Shown: in pieces, positions 11,426-22,429 of the stretch
Numbering within the stretch: the first letter of the stretch is position 1
Layout: the number at the start of each line of letters is the position of its first letter
Assembly: GCA_020002185.1 (NCBI GenBank)
Contig: CM034544.1
Span: 2,397,338 to 2,461,337, forward strand
Length of the DNA stretch: 64,000 nt
DNA from: Paraescarpia echinospica
Taxonomy: Eukaryota > Annelida > Polychaeta > Sabellida > Siboglinidae
Direction of reading: 5' to 3'
Program-made: the position numbers and the translations under genes
The notes under the pieces: generated by a model
What the model saw: the letters and a program-made list of their open reading frames with translations, nothing else
Told to the model about the DNA's origin: nothing
Databases searched by the model: none

Positions 11426-12811
11426 GTGGGATGTTTTACGGACAGTTGCTCTGACCCCTCTGAACTTGTGGACACTGTGTCGCCTTATGTCAAATTCTGT
11501 GAAGAGTCAGTCATCAAAACCAGAACAGTGCGCGTGTACCCGAACAACAAGCCCTGGATAACGAAGGACCTTAAAGTGCACCTGAATCAAAAGAAACTTG
11601 CCTTTCTGCAGGGAAAGAAGGATGAATATCGTGAGAAAGAAAAGGAATTTAGAAGGCTTGCTAAGATTGCCAAACTTGAATTCAACAACAAAGTTGATGG
11701 AACATTTCGGACTGGTAATGGTAGGGAGGCATGGAATGGACTCAAAACTATGATGGGTAAGCAACAAATCAAGCAGCGTGTGAACCATACTGGTGATCCT
11801 GTTACTGCAGCAAATGAACTTAACCGTTTATATGCTCGGTTTGATGTTAATGATTTTCGTGGCCAATGTACATCTCTGTGCCAGACTGTTGTACCAGAAC
11901 ACATTGAACTCTCTGAGGATGAGGTAGTGAAAACTTTCTCCAGATTGAACGCACACAAAGCTTCAGGCCCTGATGGAGTGAAAAACAAAGTCTTAAAGAC
12001 GTGAGCGGCTCAGCTGGGGAGGATTTTCACTACCATATACCAGGCTCTGCTAGACTCTTACACAGTACCCCTGGCATGGAAAACCTCTAAGATTATCCCT
12101 GTACCCAAGAAACCTAGCGCCAGCCAATTAAATGACTTTCGTCCAGTAGCACTTACCTCCACCTTAGCTAAATGAATGGAGAAGATTGTACTCAGTCGTT
12201 TATTCTCTGATGTGTTTCTCTTGTTGTTTAATCTGATTTCACAGCATCTTGAAGACTCCAAAGCCTACACTAGATGTGTTGTTCATAGATTTTTCGAGTG
12301 CGCTTAACACCATCGAACGTTATGTTGGTTGAATGATTTTTTGAAAGACCGTCTACAGCGTGTTAGTATTCAGGGTTGTATGTCGGATGAGATTATTGTA
12401 AATTCCGGCGCACCCCAGGGTTGTGTCCTCTCGCCGACACTTTTTTCAATATGCACAGATCACATGAGGTATCAGACCTCCTCTAGCTGGCTACTGAAAT
12501 TTGCAGATGACATGGCCTTAGTTGGCCTCCTGAAAAAAGATGATTCTCGGGCAGAATATATTTCGCAAATCTCTGTTTTGGAGAAATGGTGCGCTGACAG
12601 CTTTTTTCACCTTAACGTTGTCAAAACGAAAGAACTTGTGATCGACACCAGGAAAGTCTCTGATGTTTTTGCTCCTGCCAAGATTAGTAATGAATCTGTG
12701 GAAATTTTGTCCAGTTTTAAATATCTTGGCACTTTTTATGACAACAAGCTGTCTTTCACTGACAACACTGATCACATTGTAAAAAAGCAAACCAGCGCCT
12801 CTACCTTCTAA
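11426..12811 (+). pseudogene. Linker and reverse transcriptase of the L2-like LINE
   Basis: Linker motif YPNNKPWITKDLKVHLNQKK, then RT blocks: NAHKASGPDG near 11957, VPLAWKTSKIIPVPKK near 12070, LNDFRPVALTS near 12130, then a gap where the first catalytic Asp segment is degraded (12180-12330, stops). It resumes with GAPQGCVLSPTLFSI near 12410 and LLKFADDMALV near 12500, the second catalytic Asp pair. Stop codons at 12001 and 12172 interrupt it. Confidence 0.75.
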
Positions 12812-13206
12812 GGAAATTTAGATATTTTGATGTGAGCCAAGAAATCTTGGAAATGGTGTATAGGAATTTAATAGAGAGTGTTTTGACCTTCAATGGTGTT
12901 GTATGGTTTGGTAATCTGAACATGAAAGACAAAGGTAGGCTGTCACGCATTGTCAAAGTTGCAGGAAAAATTATTGGGTCAGAGCAGTACTCGCTGGAAG
13001 ACTTGTACAATGGCGCTGTCAGAAGGAAAGCTACTACTATTGTTTGCGACCCCACCCATCCTCTTTTTGGCCAGTTTCAACAGCTTCCGTCAGGCCGACG
13101 ATATAAGATGCCCCTCGCTCGGAAGAATCTCTTAAAAAAAACTGTTATACCAACTGCAGTGTCCATTTTCAACTGTAAGCGAATGTATGCTGAAGCAGTA
13201 TTTTGA
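12790..13206 (+). pseudogene. C-terminal region of the L2-like LINE ORF
   Basis: Follows the RT after a one-frame shift near 12800. It contains LRKFRYFDVSQEILEMVYRN, a VWFGNLNMKDKGRLSRI block, DPTHPLFGQFQQLPSGRRYK and NLLKKTVIPTAVSIFN, a C-terminal module shared by many vertebrate and invertebrate elements of the L2 group. The stop at 13204-13206 is probably the native one, followed by ~600 bp of AT-rich 3' UTR. Confidence 0.7.
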
Positions 13207-13889
13207 TTGCATTTAGTTTTTTGTTATGTCATTATACTGTGGTGTTTGTGCCTTAGTGTCCTGCAGTGTATATGTCGTGGTTCCACAGATTTTTTTAACT
13301 TATAATGCCGGCGCCAGACATCTAGTCATGGTAACGCCATTCTTCTTTTATTTGGATTATTATTTAACTAAAGGACTGAATGCTCATGATAAAAGAGTGC
13401 ATGTGTAAATGAATCTTAGCAATTTTTGACATGACTATGACCTCATAATAATCTCTTGCAATATATATGTGTTTAATTGAATAATTATAATCTGTGATAG
13501 TATGCTTACCATTTTATAATGTTTACCATTTTATAATGTATTTAATCTGACCCCATGTATTAGCCTGATTGTTTACAGTTCTACTTGTAAGATAGACATT
13601 CTCCTCCTGGTGTTTACCTGTTTATTTATTTACTTATCTATTGTGGTTTACTTATCTACGTGTATATGATCTATCACTATATCCTATTGTGATATGAATA
13701 TTATGTGATGACTTCGCTCTTAGTACTTATCTTAACATTGTACACATATATATGTAAAATTTTACATGAACAAGCCTAAAGGAAATTTTCTGTAACCCAA
13801 CAGACAATAAAGTTATTGTATTGTATTGTATTCTAAACATCTAATAAAGAGACGTCTTATACACAAGGTTGTCACCTTTTTTTTGTCAT

Positions 13890-14968
13890 ACTTTACTTCA
13901 TTCCTCTTTGTCCTGCAATACTTTTGTATGGAATACTTAAGCAAGTTCACCAAGAACAGCAGCATTTCGTTAAATTGTGGGACGTTCGTTTTTTAGAAAA
14001 GATTGAAAACTACAAGGTTTTCGTCTATGTGAAAAGTAATACCTGTCAAACTTTCAAAAACAATTTCAACGAAAGTCCAATTTTCTTGCACTAACGTACA
14101 TCTATAAAAAAAAGTGAATGACTCATCTCTTCGCATACATATATTACACTTGGGTGTTTTACTAAGTTTGTAAATATCTATATTTTGAATTTACGAGTTT
14201 ACAATGGACATTCCTCCAGACCAGTTCAAATTCAATTGATGGGAAAATTAATCCGACATATGGTGGGTGCACTTTCATTAGTTTATTATATGTAATATTT
14301 GTAGTTGCTATCCACTGTAATTGGGAAATTCTTCAACGAACCTGTGGAAACACTTTAAGGCATCTCTGTAAAACGAGGGGGGGGGCTTACTCTGAATGTT
14401 GTTTAGTCATAACTGCTAGAGAGGAATTATATTTTCGTAGTTGTAACCATATCCAATACCGTGCAAGAAAAATCCATTTTGCATGACTTCCTATTATTAA
14501 TGTCAGCACGTGTTTAATCAATAATGCATTCAATTTATTACGTATGTTTACTACATTCATCCCTCCTTCAAGGAAACTGTTATGCATTGTCTTTCTATTA
14601 ACCATTTGTACTTTGTTTTTCCATATGAATGAAAGCATTAATTTGTTTAACTGAGTTTCGACGTATGCAGGCATAAGTAATACATTTCCTGTATACCAAA
14701 TGGAATTACAGATAGCCGTATGTACGATAACGCGTATACCTCTAAATGTCAACTCTCTGTTACTAAATAACTTTACAGTTTTTTCCATTTTCGAAGCAAT
14801 TTTACCCCAGTTGTTACTTTCAGCATGGTCTGACCCTAAGTAAATCCCATATAACTTATTAAGTTCACGCGACCATTTTAACCCAAAAGGCTGGGCTTTT
14901 CTATTTCTGCATTTACCCAACCATGTTCCAAATGTTTTTTGTTTGTTTAACTTCGCTGCTGATACCAA
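13890..14968 (-). pseudogene. Tx1-like ORF2 C-terminal domain with CCHC-like motif
   Basis: The frame 14968-14387 continues the RT thumb/connection (KTFGTWLGKCRN, NRELTFRGIRVIVHTAICN, LMLSFIWKNK). Past a stop, the minus strand at about 14160-14100 reads TPKCNICMRRDESFTHFFYRC, matching the C-terminal cysteine motif of L1 ORF2 proteins (C-x2-C-x8-H-x4-C). The motif residues are intact although the frame around them is broken. Confidence 0.65.
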
Positions 14969-14977
14969 CTCATATAA

Positions 14978-15640
14978 TTATATTAGCATTAGTATTTTCC
15001 TGATAGAACTGTCGTTCGTTACAAATAAAGTTGTATCATCGGCATACAGTGATATTCTTGCCTCCTCTTGTGTTCCAGGAAGTGGGAATCCTTTGATCAT
15101 GGGATCATTACGCATGCGATGAGCAAAGGGTTCTGTACATAGTACATACAACAAACGTGACAGGCTGCATCCCTGTCGGACACTACACTGAACTGGTAAC
15201 GACTCTGTAATGAACCCGTTTACTAATATTTGACTTGACACGTCTGCATATAATAGCTTAACCAAATAAATAAATTGAGGTCCAAACCCAAAAGCTTCTA
15301 GTACAGTAAATAAATATATATGTGATACTCTATCAAACGCGTTCGATTGATCTAATGGCATCTGCCATACTTTCCCTTTTATATATTCTACTAGATTTCG
15401 AATCAGATGTATGTTATCTTGGATAGTACGCCCTGGAATTGAACACATTTGGTCTGGATGTACTATTTCATCCATTACTGTCTTTAATCTTGCGGTAAGA
15501 GCTTTATACACAATTTTGTAATCACAGTTTAATAAGGAAATCGGACGCCAATTTGTCAATAGTTCTGCGTTTTCTTTGTTTTTACATTTTAATGTTAATA
15601 TACACTTTGGGAGGGTGGAAGTTTCGCCTCTAGCCAACAA
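14978..15640 (-). pseudogene. Tx1-like reverse transcriptase domain
   Basis: A 220-codon open stretch with TNWRPISLLNCDYKIVYKAL, PDQMCSIPGRTIQDNIHLIR, PLDQSNAFDRVSH (first catalytic Asp degraded: DQSNAFD instead of DQEKAFD), a VRQGCSLSRLLY block, and ISLYADDTTLF at about 15050 (catalytic Asp pair intact). It is one of the longest intact RT stretches in the window, but it lacks an in-frame continuation on either side. Confidence 0.8.
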
Positions 15641-16088
15641 CGATTGATCAGATTTACAAACTATTTACCAATGTAAGGGAAGGCGAATGTATAACATGTT
15701 TTGGTAATCCATCCGATCCGGGGATTTATTATTCTCCATTAGTTGTATTGCGTTACTTGTCCTTCACAGTTTAGTGAACTCTCTTCACTCTCTTTTGGAA
15801 TGTCTTAAAAAAAATGGTCATTTAGAGAAGCGTCAGTATCTTTTCGGCTGTACAGTTTTTCATAATACAGTCTACATTCTTCATTTATTTCATTATTTGT
15901 AATAAGTATTTATCATTTTAAAGAATTTAACATATTTCTCTGTGGCCGCCCTTTTTTCTTTACATAAGAAGAGCCGTGTAGGTTTTTCATCATTTTCTTG
16001 TGTGCTTCTTTAATTTGGTTTTGTCTTGTGATATTTCGTGTTTATTTCCGAGTCGGTTTAGTCTTTTTAAATTCAGTTTTGCTTCTTG

Positions 16089-17005
16089 TTATTCAAAATG
16101 TTTAACTTGTGATAACATTATTAACCGCCGTAGTTGTATTTTACATTCTTCCCACCACTCAGTATTTTGTTCAATACTTGATTCTAATGTTTCACATAAA
16201 TATTGGAAATCAATTTGGAAGTATGGATCTTCTAAAGTTTTTGTATTGCATGTCCAATACCCTGGACCAGTCTCTTGTAAAATATCACCCAAATGAACAT
16301 ATAATGACACCATCTTGTGATCTGAAATATGATTGCCTTTCACGTTGTACTGAAATTACTCCGTTGACAAGAGAGTCTGGTATATAGAATCGGTCTAGTC
16401 TGCACTGCATTGAATTTGAGTTTTCCCAGGTATATTCCTTTTTATGAGGGTACAATTTTCTAAAAGCATCTTGTAATTAATTTTTATTACAAATAGATAA
16501 TACAACATTGCGTCCCCGAGCTCCGTTCATGTCATTCTCTCCACGTTTGTCCAATTTCAGTTCAATCATAGTTAAAATCTCCTTCTAATATTATGGGGAA
16601 TTGCGTATCTAAATACTGTTTGAAATATGTAAACAATTCTTTACCTTTGACGGGATTTGTTGGAGCGTAAATATTTAACAATGGTACATTTTGGTCGTTA
16701 ATTGTTACCAGCAAACATAATAATCTTCCTCCTGTGTATCTTTCTATTTATTTAATTTCGTTTTAAACTCGTTCTGAGCCTTTTGAATTTGATGGTCCAA
16801 ATGGCCAGTAGATCTTCCCTCACCGTTGTCGTTCCCAATTGTTACCAAAGAAGGTGTTACAACAATGAGTTTCTTGTTATAAACAAATGTCTACTTTGTT
16901 AGTCTTTAAATAATGGATAATATTTTCTCTCTTCCGAAAATCATTTAGTCCTCTGTTACTCTTTAAATGTATTTCTTTGTTTAATTCTCTAATTATACTG
17001 CACAT
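16089..17005 (-). pseudogene. Tx1-like endonuclease and linker remnants
   Basis: The first Met (17005-17003) overlaps the ORF1 end by about 13 bp. Reading gives NRGLNDFRKRENIIHYLK and TNKVDICL, then a stop in front of QETH, the catalytic Glu block. Further down come LDRFYIPDSL near 16390 and the 84-codon frame at 16343-16089 with ISDHKMVSLYV, the conserved Ser-Asp-His of the endonuclease, followed by a linker with EWWEECKIQLRR. Confidence 0.6.
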
Positions 17006-17820
17006 GTTTTCTTGCACAAAACACACGTTTCAGAGTCGGATCCGTCTGTCTCCAAACCCACTTCTTCCTCCACTATCATGAGCTTCCCCAAAGGAGGGGA
17101 TGCCTCCGACAACGGAGTAGTAACACTTCTCTCATCTACTCTCTTTCGTTTTCGTCTCACTTCAACCCAATGTTGCTCCTCCCCCTCAGCCTGCACATTT
17201 CCCGTGTCACTGTCCGAAGACATGTCTTCCGACTCGGGACCCGAAGGGCTCCCCGTCGTGTCCTCCTCTCCCTTATCCAACTTCAGCACCGCGTCTACGT
17301 CTGGCGCTACTTCCCCGTCTGTTGCATTCTTTTGTCTTTCGTCTATTTCCAGTGCAACGTTATATAACTTATCGTCGGCAGCGTCGTCAACACCTATCAC
17401 CGAAATACTCCCCTCGTCAGCTGCCACTGCCGCTTCTATCTCTCCTATATCTACATTCACCGTCTCTCGCTGATCTATCTCAGTCACGGTATTCTCTCCC
17501 TCCACCACTACAATATGTGACCCCTCAACAACTTCTTCCTCTACCACCGTCACTACAACCTCCTCTGTCCCCTCTACCACCGCCACTACAACCTCCTCTG
17601 TCCCCTCTACCACCGCCACTACAACCTCCTCTGTCCCCTCTACCACCGCCACTACAACCTCCTCTGTCCCCTCTACCATTCCATTCTCTGTCACTTCTAC
17701 AGCTCTATTCTCTGTCTCCTCCACGACCCTCACTGCCGCCTCCTTTTCCACTCTTTCCTCCTTCTTATGATGTCTGCAATATGGGGTGACACAATCCCGT
17801 CTTTCAATATCTATATTTCA
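16993..17820 (-). pseudogene. Tx1-like ORF1 remnant, acidic, with internal repeat
   Basis: A 252-codon open frame from Met at 17751 that extends upstream in frame to about 17815, where it reads C-x4-C-x2-HH, possibly the end of a zinc knuckle. The protein is very acidic. Residues ~25-70 are four tandem copies of an 11-residue block (VVVAVVEGTEE-like) encoded by a ~33 bp repeat at 17540-17680. The C-terminus has HWVEVRRKRKRVDE. ORF1 proteins of this group bind the element RNA; that role is family knowledge, not visible here. Confidence 0.5.
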
Positions 17821-18194
17821 TGTCACTGCTAACAAAATCAAATCATAGCTACTGCCAACATATATATCTTATTCATAGCATACTTCAACTCCTTCCTGCT
17901 ATTTTAGTGTGTACCTAACGTAAATTATTGTCACTTTACTTCACTTATTTTAGGTCAATAGGTCGAAATATGACATTTCTCTGTAGTCCGCGCGTCTATT
18001 TTGTATTCTGCAGTCCTAATTCGGCACGCCCACGTGACCTTTATGTTCTGTCAAAATTTTGTAAAAGGACTACGTTTTCTTCTATGGTCATTATAAGTTA
18101 CAATTTGCTATATCAACATGAACAATAACAACCGGAATAATGGACGAAGACGGTCGTCTTTATATTTACCTACTGGACCGTCAGTCGTCGTCGG

Positions 18195-18312
18195 ATGGAG
18201 TGTGCTGTCATTATGTCCTCCCCTAACTTGTGGCCTTCAACCTACAAATACCCCAACGCCAGCATCAACTGCGTCAGCGGCAACGGCGCCAACGCAACCA
18301 CCGTCCCGGGTG
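18195..18312 (+). CDS. Candidate first exon of a small novel gene
   Basis: An ATG at 18195 (alternative at 18213) opens a frame with strong C/G preference in third codon positions, unlike the AT-rich surroundings. It ends exactly at a consensus donor, GTG|GTAAGT, in phase 1. The translation starts MECAVIMSSPNLW and includes two N-x-S/T sites (NAS, NAT). It joins in frame to the candidate exon at 18585, which joins in frame to the terminal exon at 19299. The full model gives about 90 residues. I do not recognise the protein. There is no transcript evidence, and the second donor is weak. Confidence 0.4.
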
Positions 18313-18584
18313 GTAAGTATTTATTGATATTACCATATTTCACTAATTTTCCTATGTGTAATTATCTAGCATTAAGGCACTTATGAAAACACGACATCTG
18401 GAACTACATAGAGTGTGTACTTTGTCGCAGTGAACCCATCATATAACTGTATTACTGCATACACATTGGTAAATAAGTCACTTTGTTATTATTTATTATT
18501 ATTACCAAAATCAAGTCTCTTTTTATAATATGAATTGAATATGGACTCACATGCTGAATTACACCTCTGTATTTTATGTTATAG

Positions 18585-18624
18585 AGTCTTGGTACGCTCA
18601 ACCCGCGCCCGTACACACCACTAG
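18585..18624 (+). CDS. Candidate second exon of the small gene
   Basis: A 40 nt exon after the acceptor TTATGTTATAG. It accepts phase 1 from exon 1, encodes ESWYAQPAPVHTT, and leaves two bases for the terminal exon. The donor (CTAG|GTCACA) is poor, which is the main weakness of the model. The phase match on both sides and the C-rich codons are the support. Confidence 0.3.
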
Positions 18625-19298
18625 GTCACACTCGTACCTTTAATATATACAGTGTAGTACTAATTAATGTTTAACTTTTTAACTAACTTTTAGTTAGAAA
18701 AACAACATTCATAGGCTAGACTATGCCCAATCTTTTATCAATATCTAATGACATGAAGTGTAATTTTATTAATCTTCACATCAGTGAATTAATTAATTAG
18801 TAGACCAGACCATAATATGAATGTATTTATAATAAAACAACATTTTACTTATCTTGTTTGTTTTCTTTTTTAATTGATTAATAATTAGGAAACACCAGTT
18901 AATTGTTACCATAAATATAATACTATGTTGGTAAGAGAAAATATCAAGGAATATATTGTCAAAATCACACTCAGGTCATGTGGTTTTCATACTCATGTGT
19001 TATAATAGCTCCGCACACTGCCATCACAAACAAAATCATACGCAGCGACCTTGGTCAAGCTTTGCCTTATGACAAGATGTCTGTATAATCGTCCTTTGTG
19101 CACTTCTTTTTACCCTAACTTGTCGCAAAGACAAAACTTTTGCGGCCAACATTTTAACAATATTTACATTGGAATGTCTGACATATTGCAGTATGATTTT
19201 GAAATCTTGGTGGACCTGTTTGCATGCAATACTTGGCGTGATATATAGGTAGGTATACTCAACCTATCATTGTCTTGCCTTACAAACCATTTTTCCAG

Positions 19299-19413
19299 GA
19301 ATTGCAGACCAGCATATGACAGCATTGACAGCGAGTCCTCGCCAAGCCGAGAACGACTTGACACCGACGATGATGACGACGTTGTAATAATTTCGTCACA
19401 AGATGATGACTGA
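19299..19413 (+). CDS. Candidate terminal exon with acidic tail and SIM-like motif
   Basis: Acceptor CCATTTTTCCAG precedes a frame that runs to TGA at 19411-19413. It encodes a serine- and aspartate-rich end: RPAYDSIDSESSPSRERLD, then five Asp, VVIISSQDDD. A hydrophobic VVII core flanked by acidic residues and serines is the usual form of a SUMO-interacting motif. A possible cassette exon (19197-19251, donor GTAGGT) would also fit the phase. Function unknown; the SIM is an inference from composition. Confidence 0.4.
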
Positions 19414-19519
19414 CCTACGGCAGCAACGTCATCTATTACTGTTTCTGTAGAATAACATTACAAATATAGTAGTGGCATTTGTTTGTCTACACGATATATG
19501 ATTATTTCGCACCGTAGCT

Positions 19520-20110
19520 ATAACTCGCGCTGAAGGTAGATGGCGTAGAGGCGCGTCCCCTGGGTGACGGATGGGGAGTCCACCCTCGGGGGGTTGACGT
19601 AAATAATACAGAATAGCGTGCTGTGGGCCAACGTACCATAGGAGAATGAAAAACTCTAATTCAAACCCTGATAGATGGCGCTTGTCAGTCCGGGAGGACA
19701 TCTCATCTAGGAGATGAAAACTCTGATTTAAAACCTCCGCTGTCTTGCGGCTATACCCACCTATAGAAAAGGCTTCGGGAGTAAACCCTGAGGACTAATC
19801 TGGAGTCGGAGTCCCAAATGCAGTTCGACGTTGACTTTAACGTTCTTCTGGCAACTCCTGCGACGCCGCTGTTGTCAAACTGTATTGGCTCTTGTCATTG
19901 GATCCATCAGCTGCGTGGAGAGAGGGAACCCGTTGCACGGGCAACAGCTCGTTCTTCATATTATCTTGCCCAGGCTTGCGCCCTGGAGAGGACACTCCAG
20001 CTTCGCCTCACAGTGTTGACACAACACGGGAGACAGCAGTCACCGGTTAAGCAATGCACGACATTTGGTTGCACAATTTCCTTTCGAAAACAGAGCCGTA
20101 TCTACCAATG
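19520..20110 (+). mobile_element. LINE leader-like fragment
   Basis: GC-rich block containing AACTCTAATTCAAACCCTG near 19653 and CTAGGAGATGAAAACTCTGA near 19710. These resemble the paired motif in the leader of the RTE-like element at 6551 and 6620. No endonuclease or RT follows, so it is an isolated 5' fragment or a related non-autonomous element. Open frames inside are not convincing. Confidence 0.4.
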
Positions 20111-20281
20111 AAGCTTATTAAAAGTAATACTTCTTCAAAATGGTTCCTCTTTTTAGGACCCCATATGAGAAACATACATAGTGGATGATATCCGCCATCT
20201 GGTCAAATACATATACACTGTGTGACCGATTCCAGAAATATCTTTAATAGGGAGATTGGAAATGTATGCAGCGAGATTTGT

Positions 20282-20284
<3 letters not shown>

Positions 20285-20328
<44 letters not shown>
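20285..20328. repeat. (TA)n microsatellite
   Basis: About 22 perfect TA units. Confidence 0.95.
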
Positions 20329-20329
<1 letters not shown>

Positions 20330-20593
20330 CACTGAAGAAGATATTGTTGGCAAAATAACCAGAGTGATTATAATTCTGACGTCGGTACAGCTGACTTACA
20401 CGAGCAGCTAATTCTTAGTCCGCTAACACTGTCTACGATTATGATACGAAGGCCTAGTGTCCGCGATTCAGTTCTTGTGTCCGCGGTCTGACGCCTCTGC
20501 TAGACGTAACGCGTCTTAAAGGTCTTGTCAATACCTCGCAGGTCTGTCTCTAGCGCGACGGGGCGGCCGTCAACACAGGCTGACACATGCTTT

Positions 20594-21960
20594 TCACAAG
20601 ATTTAACAAGATTGCCACACAGAGATTTAATTCTAGATGGCAGGTGGACAAGGAAGCCTTTTGGCTTATTGAGAATCCAACCCATTTTATCTGCGTGTAT
20701 CCCGCCCTTCTGAGGTATTTGTCGATTTTATTTTTAAACATATTCACACTACTAGCAGTAAGTAGATAATCTGTTCCATTCATTGACAGTCCTTTGTGAA
20801 AATGAGAACTTTCTTATATCTAATCTACATTGATCCATTACTAATGTAACTTCATGTCCTCTAGTCCTTCTATCTTTCTTAACTGAGAAAAAATATTTCT
20901 ATCAATATTTTCATAACCATTCAATATTTTAAACACTTCTATCTGATCTCCTCTCAATGTTTAGTATTGTTAAGCCACATACTTTTAGGCGTATTTCATA
21001 ACTAAGATCCCTCAGTTTTGGTATCATTTCAGTTGCTATCCTCTGTACTATTTCTAGCATACATATGTCCTTCTTGTGATATGGCCTCCAAGCCTGTATA
21101 CAATATTCTAAATTAGGCCTAATTATTGTTTTGTACATCGGTATTATTAGTTATTGTTTTTATACGCTATACTTCGCCTGATTAATCCATGGATTTGATT
21201 TCCCTTTGAAGCTGCAATTCCGCACTGCTCTGAAACCTTCATATCAGCTCTAATGGTTAACCCTAAGTCCTTTTCATTTATAGTGGTTCTTAGTACAATA
21301 CCCCCAATGTATATTGTACATCTTCGTTCCCTTGTCCTGTGTGGAAGCATTTATATTTCCCAAAACTGAACATTTGCCACTTTTCAGACCATTTTATCAA
21401 CCCGTCAAGATCATCTTGTAAATGCTGTCTATCTCCATCACGTTTAATCTTTCTAAATACTGTTGTATTATCCCCAAATTTCAACATCTTGCTTTCTGTA
21501 TAATTGTTCAAATCGTTGATATATAGTACGAATAATATAGGTCCCAGTATTGATCCCTGTGGTACCCCACTCAAAACTGATTTCCAGTTTGAAGCCTCCC
21601 AATCAACTACTACCCATTGTCTTCTGTCAATCAGCCATTTTTCTATCCAGATAATTGTACCATTTCCTATGCCATGGACCTATAGTTTAAACAGTAATCT
21701 TTGACGTGGCACTTTGTCGAAAGCTTTCTGAAAATCTAAGTAGATGGTATCTACTGGTGATCCCTCGTCTACCCACTTAATGATATCTTCCAAAAAATAT
21801 AACATATTTCTTATGCATGACCTCGCTTTTAGAAACCCATGTTGAGATAGGTTTATCAAGTTATGTTTAACAAGAAAATCCATCATGAGATCTTTAATTA
21901 GTATTTCTAATTATTTGCAAACAACTAATATTAAACTCTTTGGTCTTTAGTTCTCTTACT
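20594..21960 (-). mobile_element. CR1 LINE copy A, 5'-truncated
   Basis: Minus-strand RT blocks in order: NLSQHGFLKARSCIRNMLYF near 21850, TIYLDFQKAFDKVPRQRLLF near 21750-21690 (first catalytic Asp), GVPQGSILGPILFVLYIND near 21570, KMLKFGDNTTVF near 21490 (the usual ADD is changed to GDN, so the active site is lost), EKDLGLTIRADMKVSEQCG near 21270 and RPNLEYCIQAWRPYHKKD near 21120. The C-terminal SVNMFKNKIDKYL lies near 20745. The 3' end shows the ten-base CTTGTTAAAT repeated (20594-20613 on the minus strand), the CR1-type short repeated tail. Several frameshifts. Confidence 0.8.
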
Positions 21961-22119
21961 AATAATACATACTACATACATAAAAGTTCACAGTTTTGTA
22001 AAGTTACGTTCAACACCTATTTCTAAATACATTTTGGTTTGGACGCCATCTTTCTTAGCTGTACAGTAATAAAGGATCCATCATTCACAACCAAATTCGT
22101 TAAATTACAATAGTTCCAA

Positions 22120-22428
22120 ATGTTCGTTTCGAAAATCGTTAAAAAAGACACATGTCTACGCGTTGTCATTTGCCAGGGTCTCGTGACTATCGGACACTGC
22201 GACGCGATGACGTGGGTGACTTTTGACCACGGCAAAGACAACTGGGTCGTAACTCACGGCGTGTGGTTCAAACATCAAGGGGTGAACATCGTTCCCAACC
22301 GTGAAATCATAGATAGGATACGAAGGACATTGCGGAGTCGTGCTGACGAGTATTTAACGAGAAGGATACTCACTCGGGTAGCGCCATCTGTTGTACTAAT
22401 ACAACATTATTACGCTATGTTTTTTTAA
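22120..22428 (+). CDS. Unrecognised ORF or exon (102 codons)
   Basis: Codons are C/G-biased at third positions in the central part and the frame is open from 22120 to 22428. A possible acceptor TTTGCCAG (ending near 22173) and a possible donor CGG|GTAGCG (near 22377) would define an exon of about 204 nt, a multiple of three, encoding MTWVTFDHGKDNW and a basic helix IDRIRRTLRSRADEYLTRRI. I do not recognise a domain. It could be a real exon or an old pseudogene. Confidence 0.25.
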   Translation: MFVSKIVKKDTCLRVVICQGLVTIGHCDAMTWVTFDHGKDNWVVTHGVWFKHQGVNIVPNREIIDRIRRTLRSRADEYLTRRILTRVAPSVVLIQHYYAMFF

Positions 22429-22429
22429 A

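Larger units (their letters stand above)
10262..13835 (+). mobile_element. L2/CR1-superfamily non-LTR retrotransposon, inactive
   Basis: Leader (10262-10680), endonuclease, RT and C-terminal region occur in order on the plus strand, separated by frameshifts and one internal deletion. The 3' end is AATAAAGTTA followed by (TTGTA)n at about 13805-13832, a short repeated tail rather than poly(A), as expected for the L2/CR1 group. The superfamily call rests on protein motifs (LPSGRRYKMPLAR near the C-terminus, NNKPWITKDLK in the linker); the exact clade could be Rex1-like. Confidence 0.7.
13850..17820 (-). mobile_element. Tx1/L1-like non-LTR retrotransposon, inactive
   Basis: Minus-strand element with an acidic ORF1 remnant (about 17820-16993), endonuclease, RT and a C-terminal zinc-binding motif. 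Its 3' end meets the 3' end of the plus-strand L2-like element at about 13840, so the two lie tail to tail. RT motifs (SIPGRTIQDNIHLIRNL and VRQGCSLSRLLYVLC) match Tx1-like L1 elements of aquatic animals. Many stops show decay. Confidence 0.7.

Noticed and set aside
17012..17789. Plus-strand Ser/Pro-rich ORFs
   Set aside because: Antisense shadows of the acidic Tx1-like ORF1.
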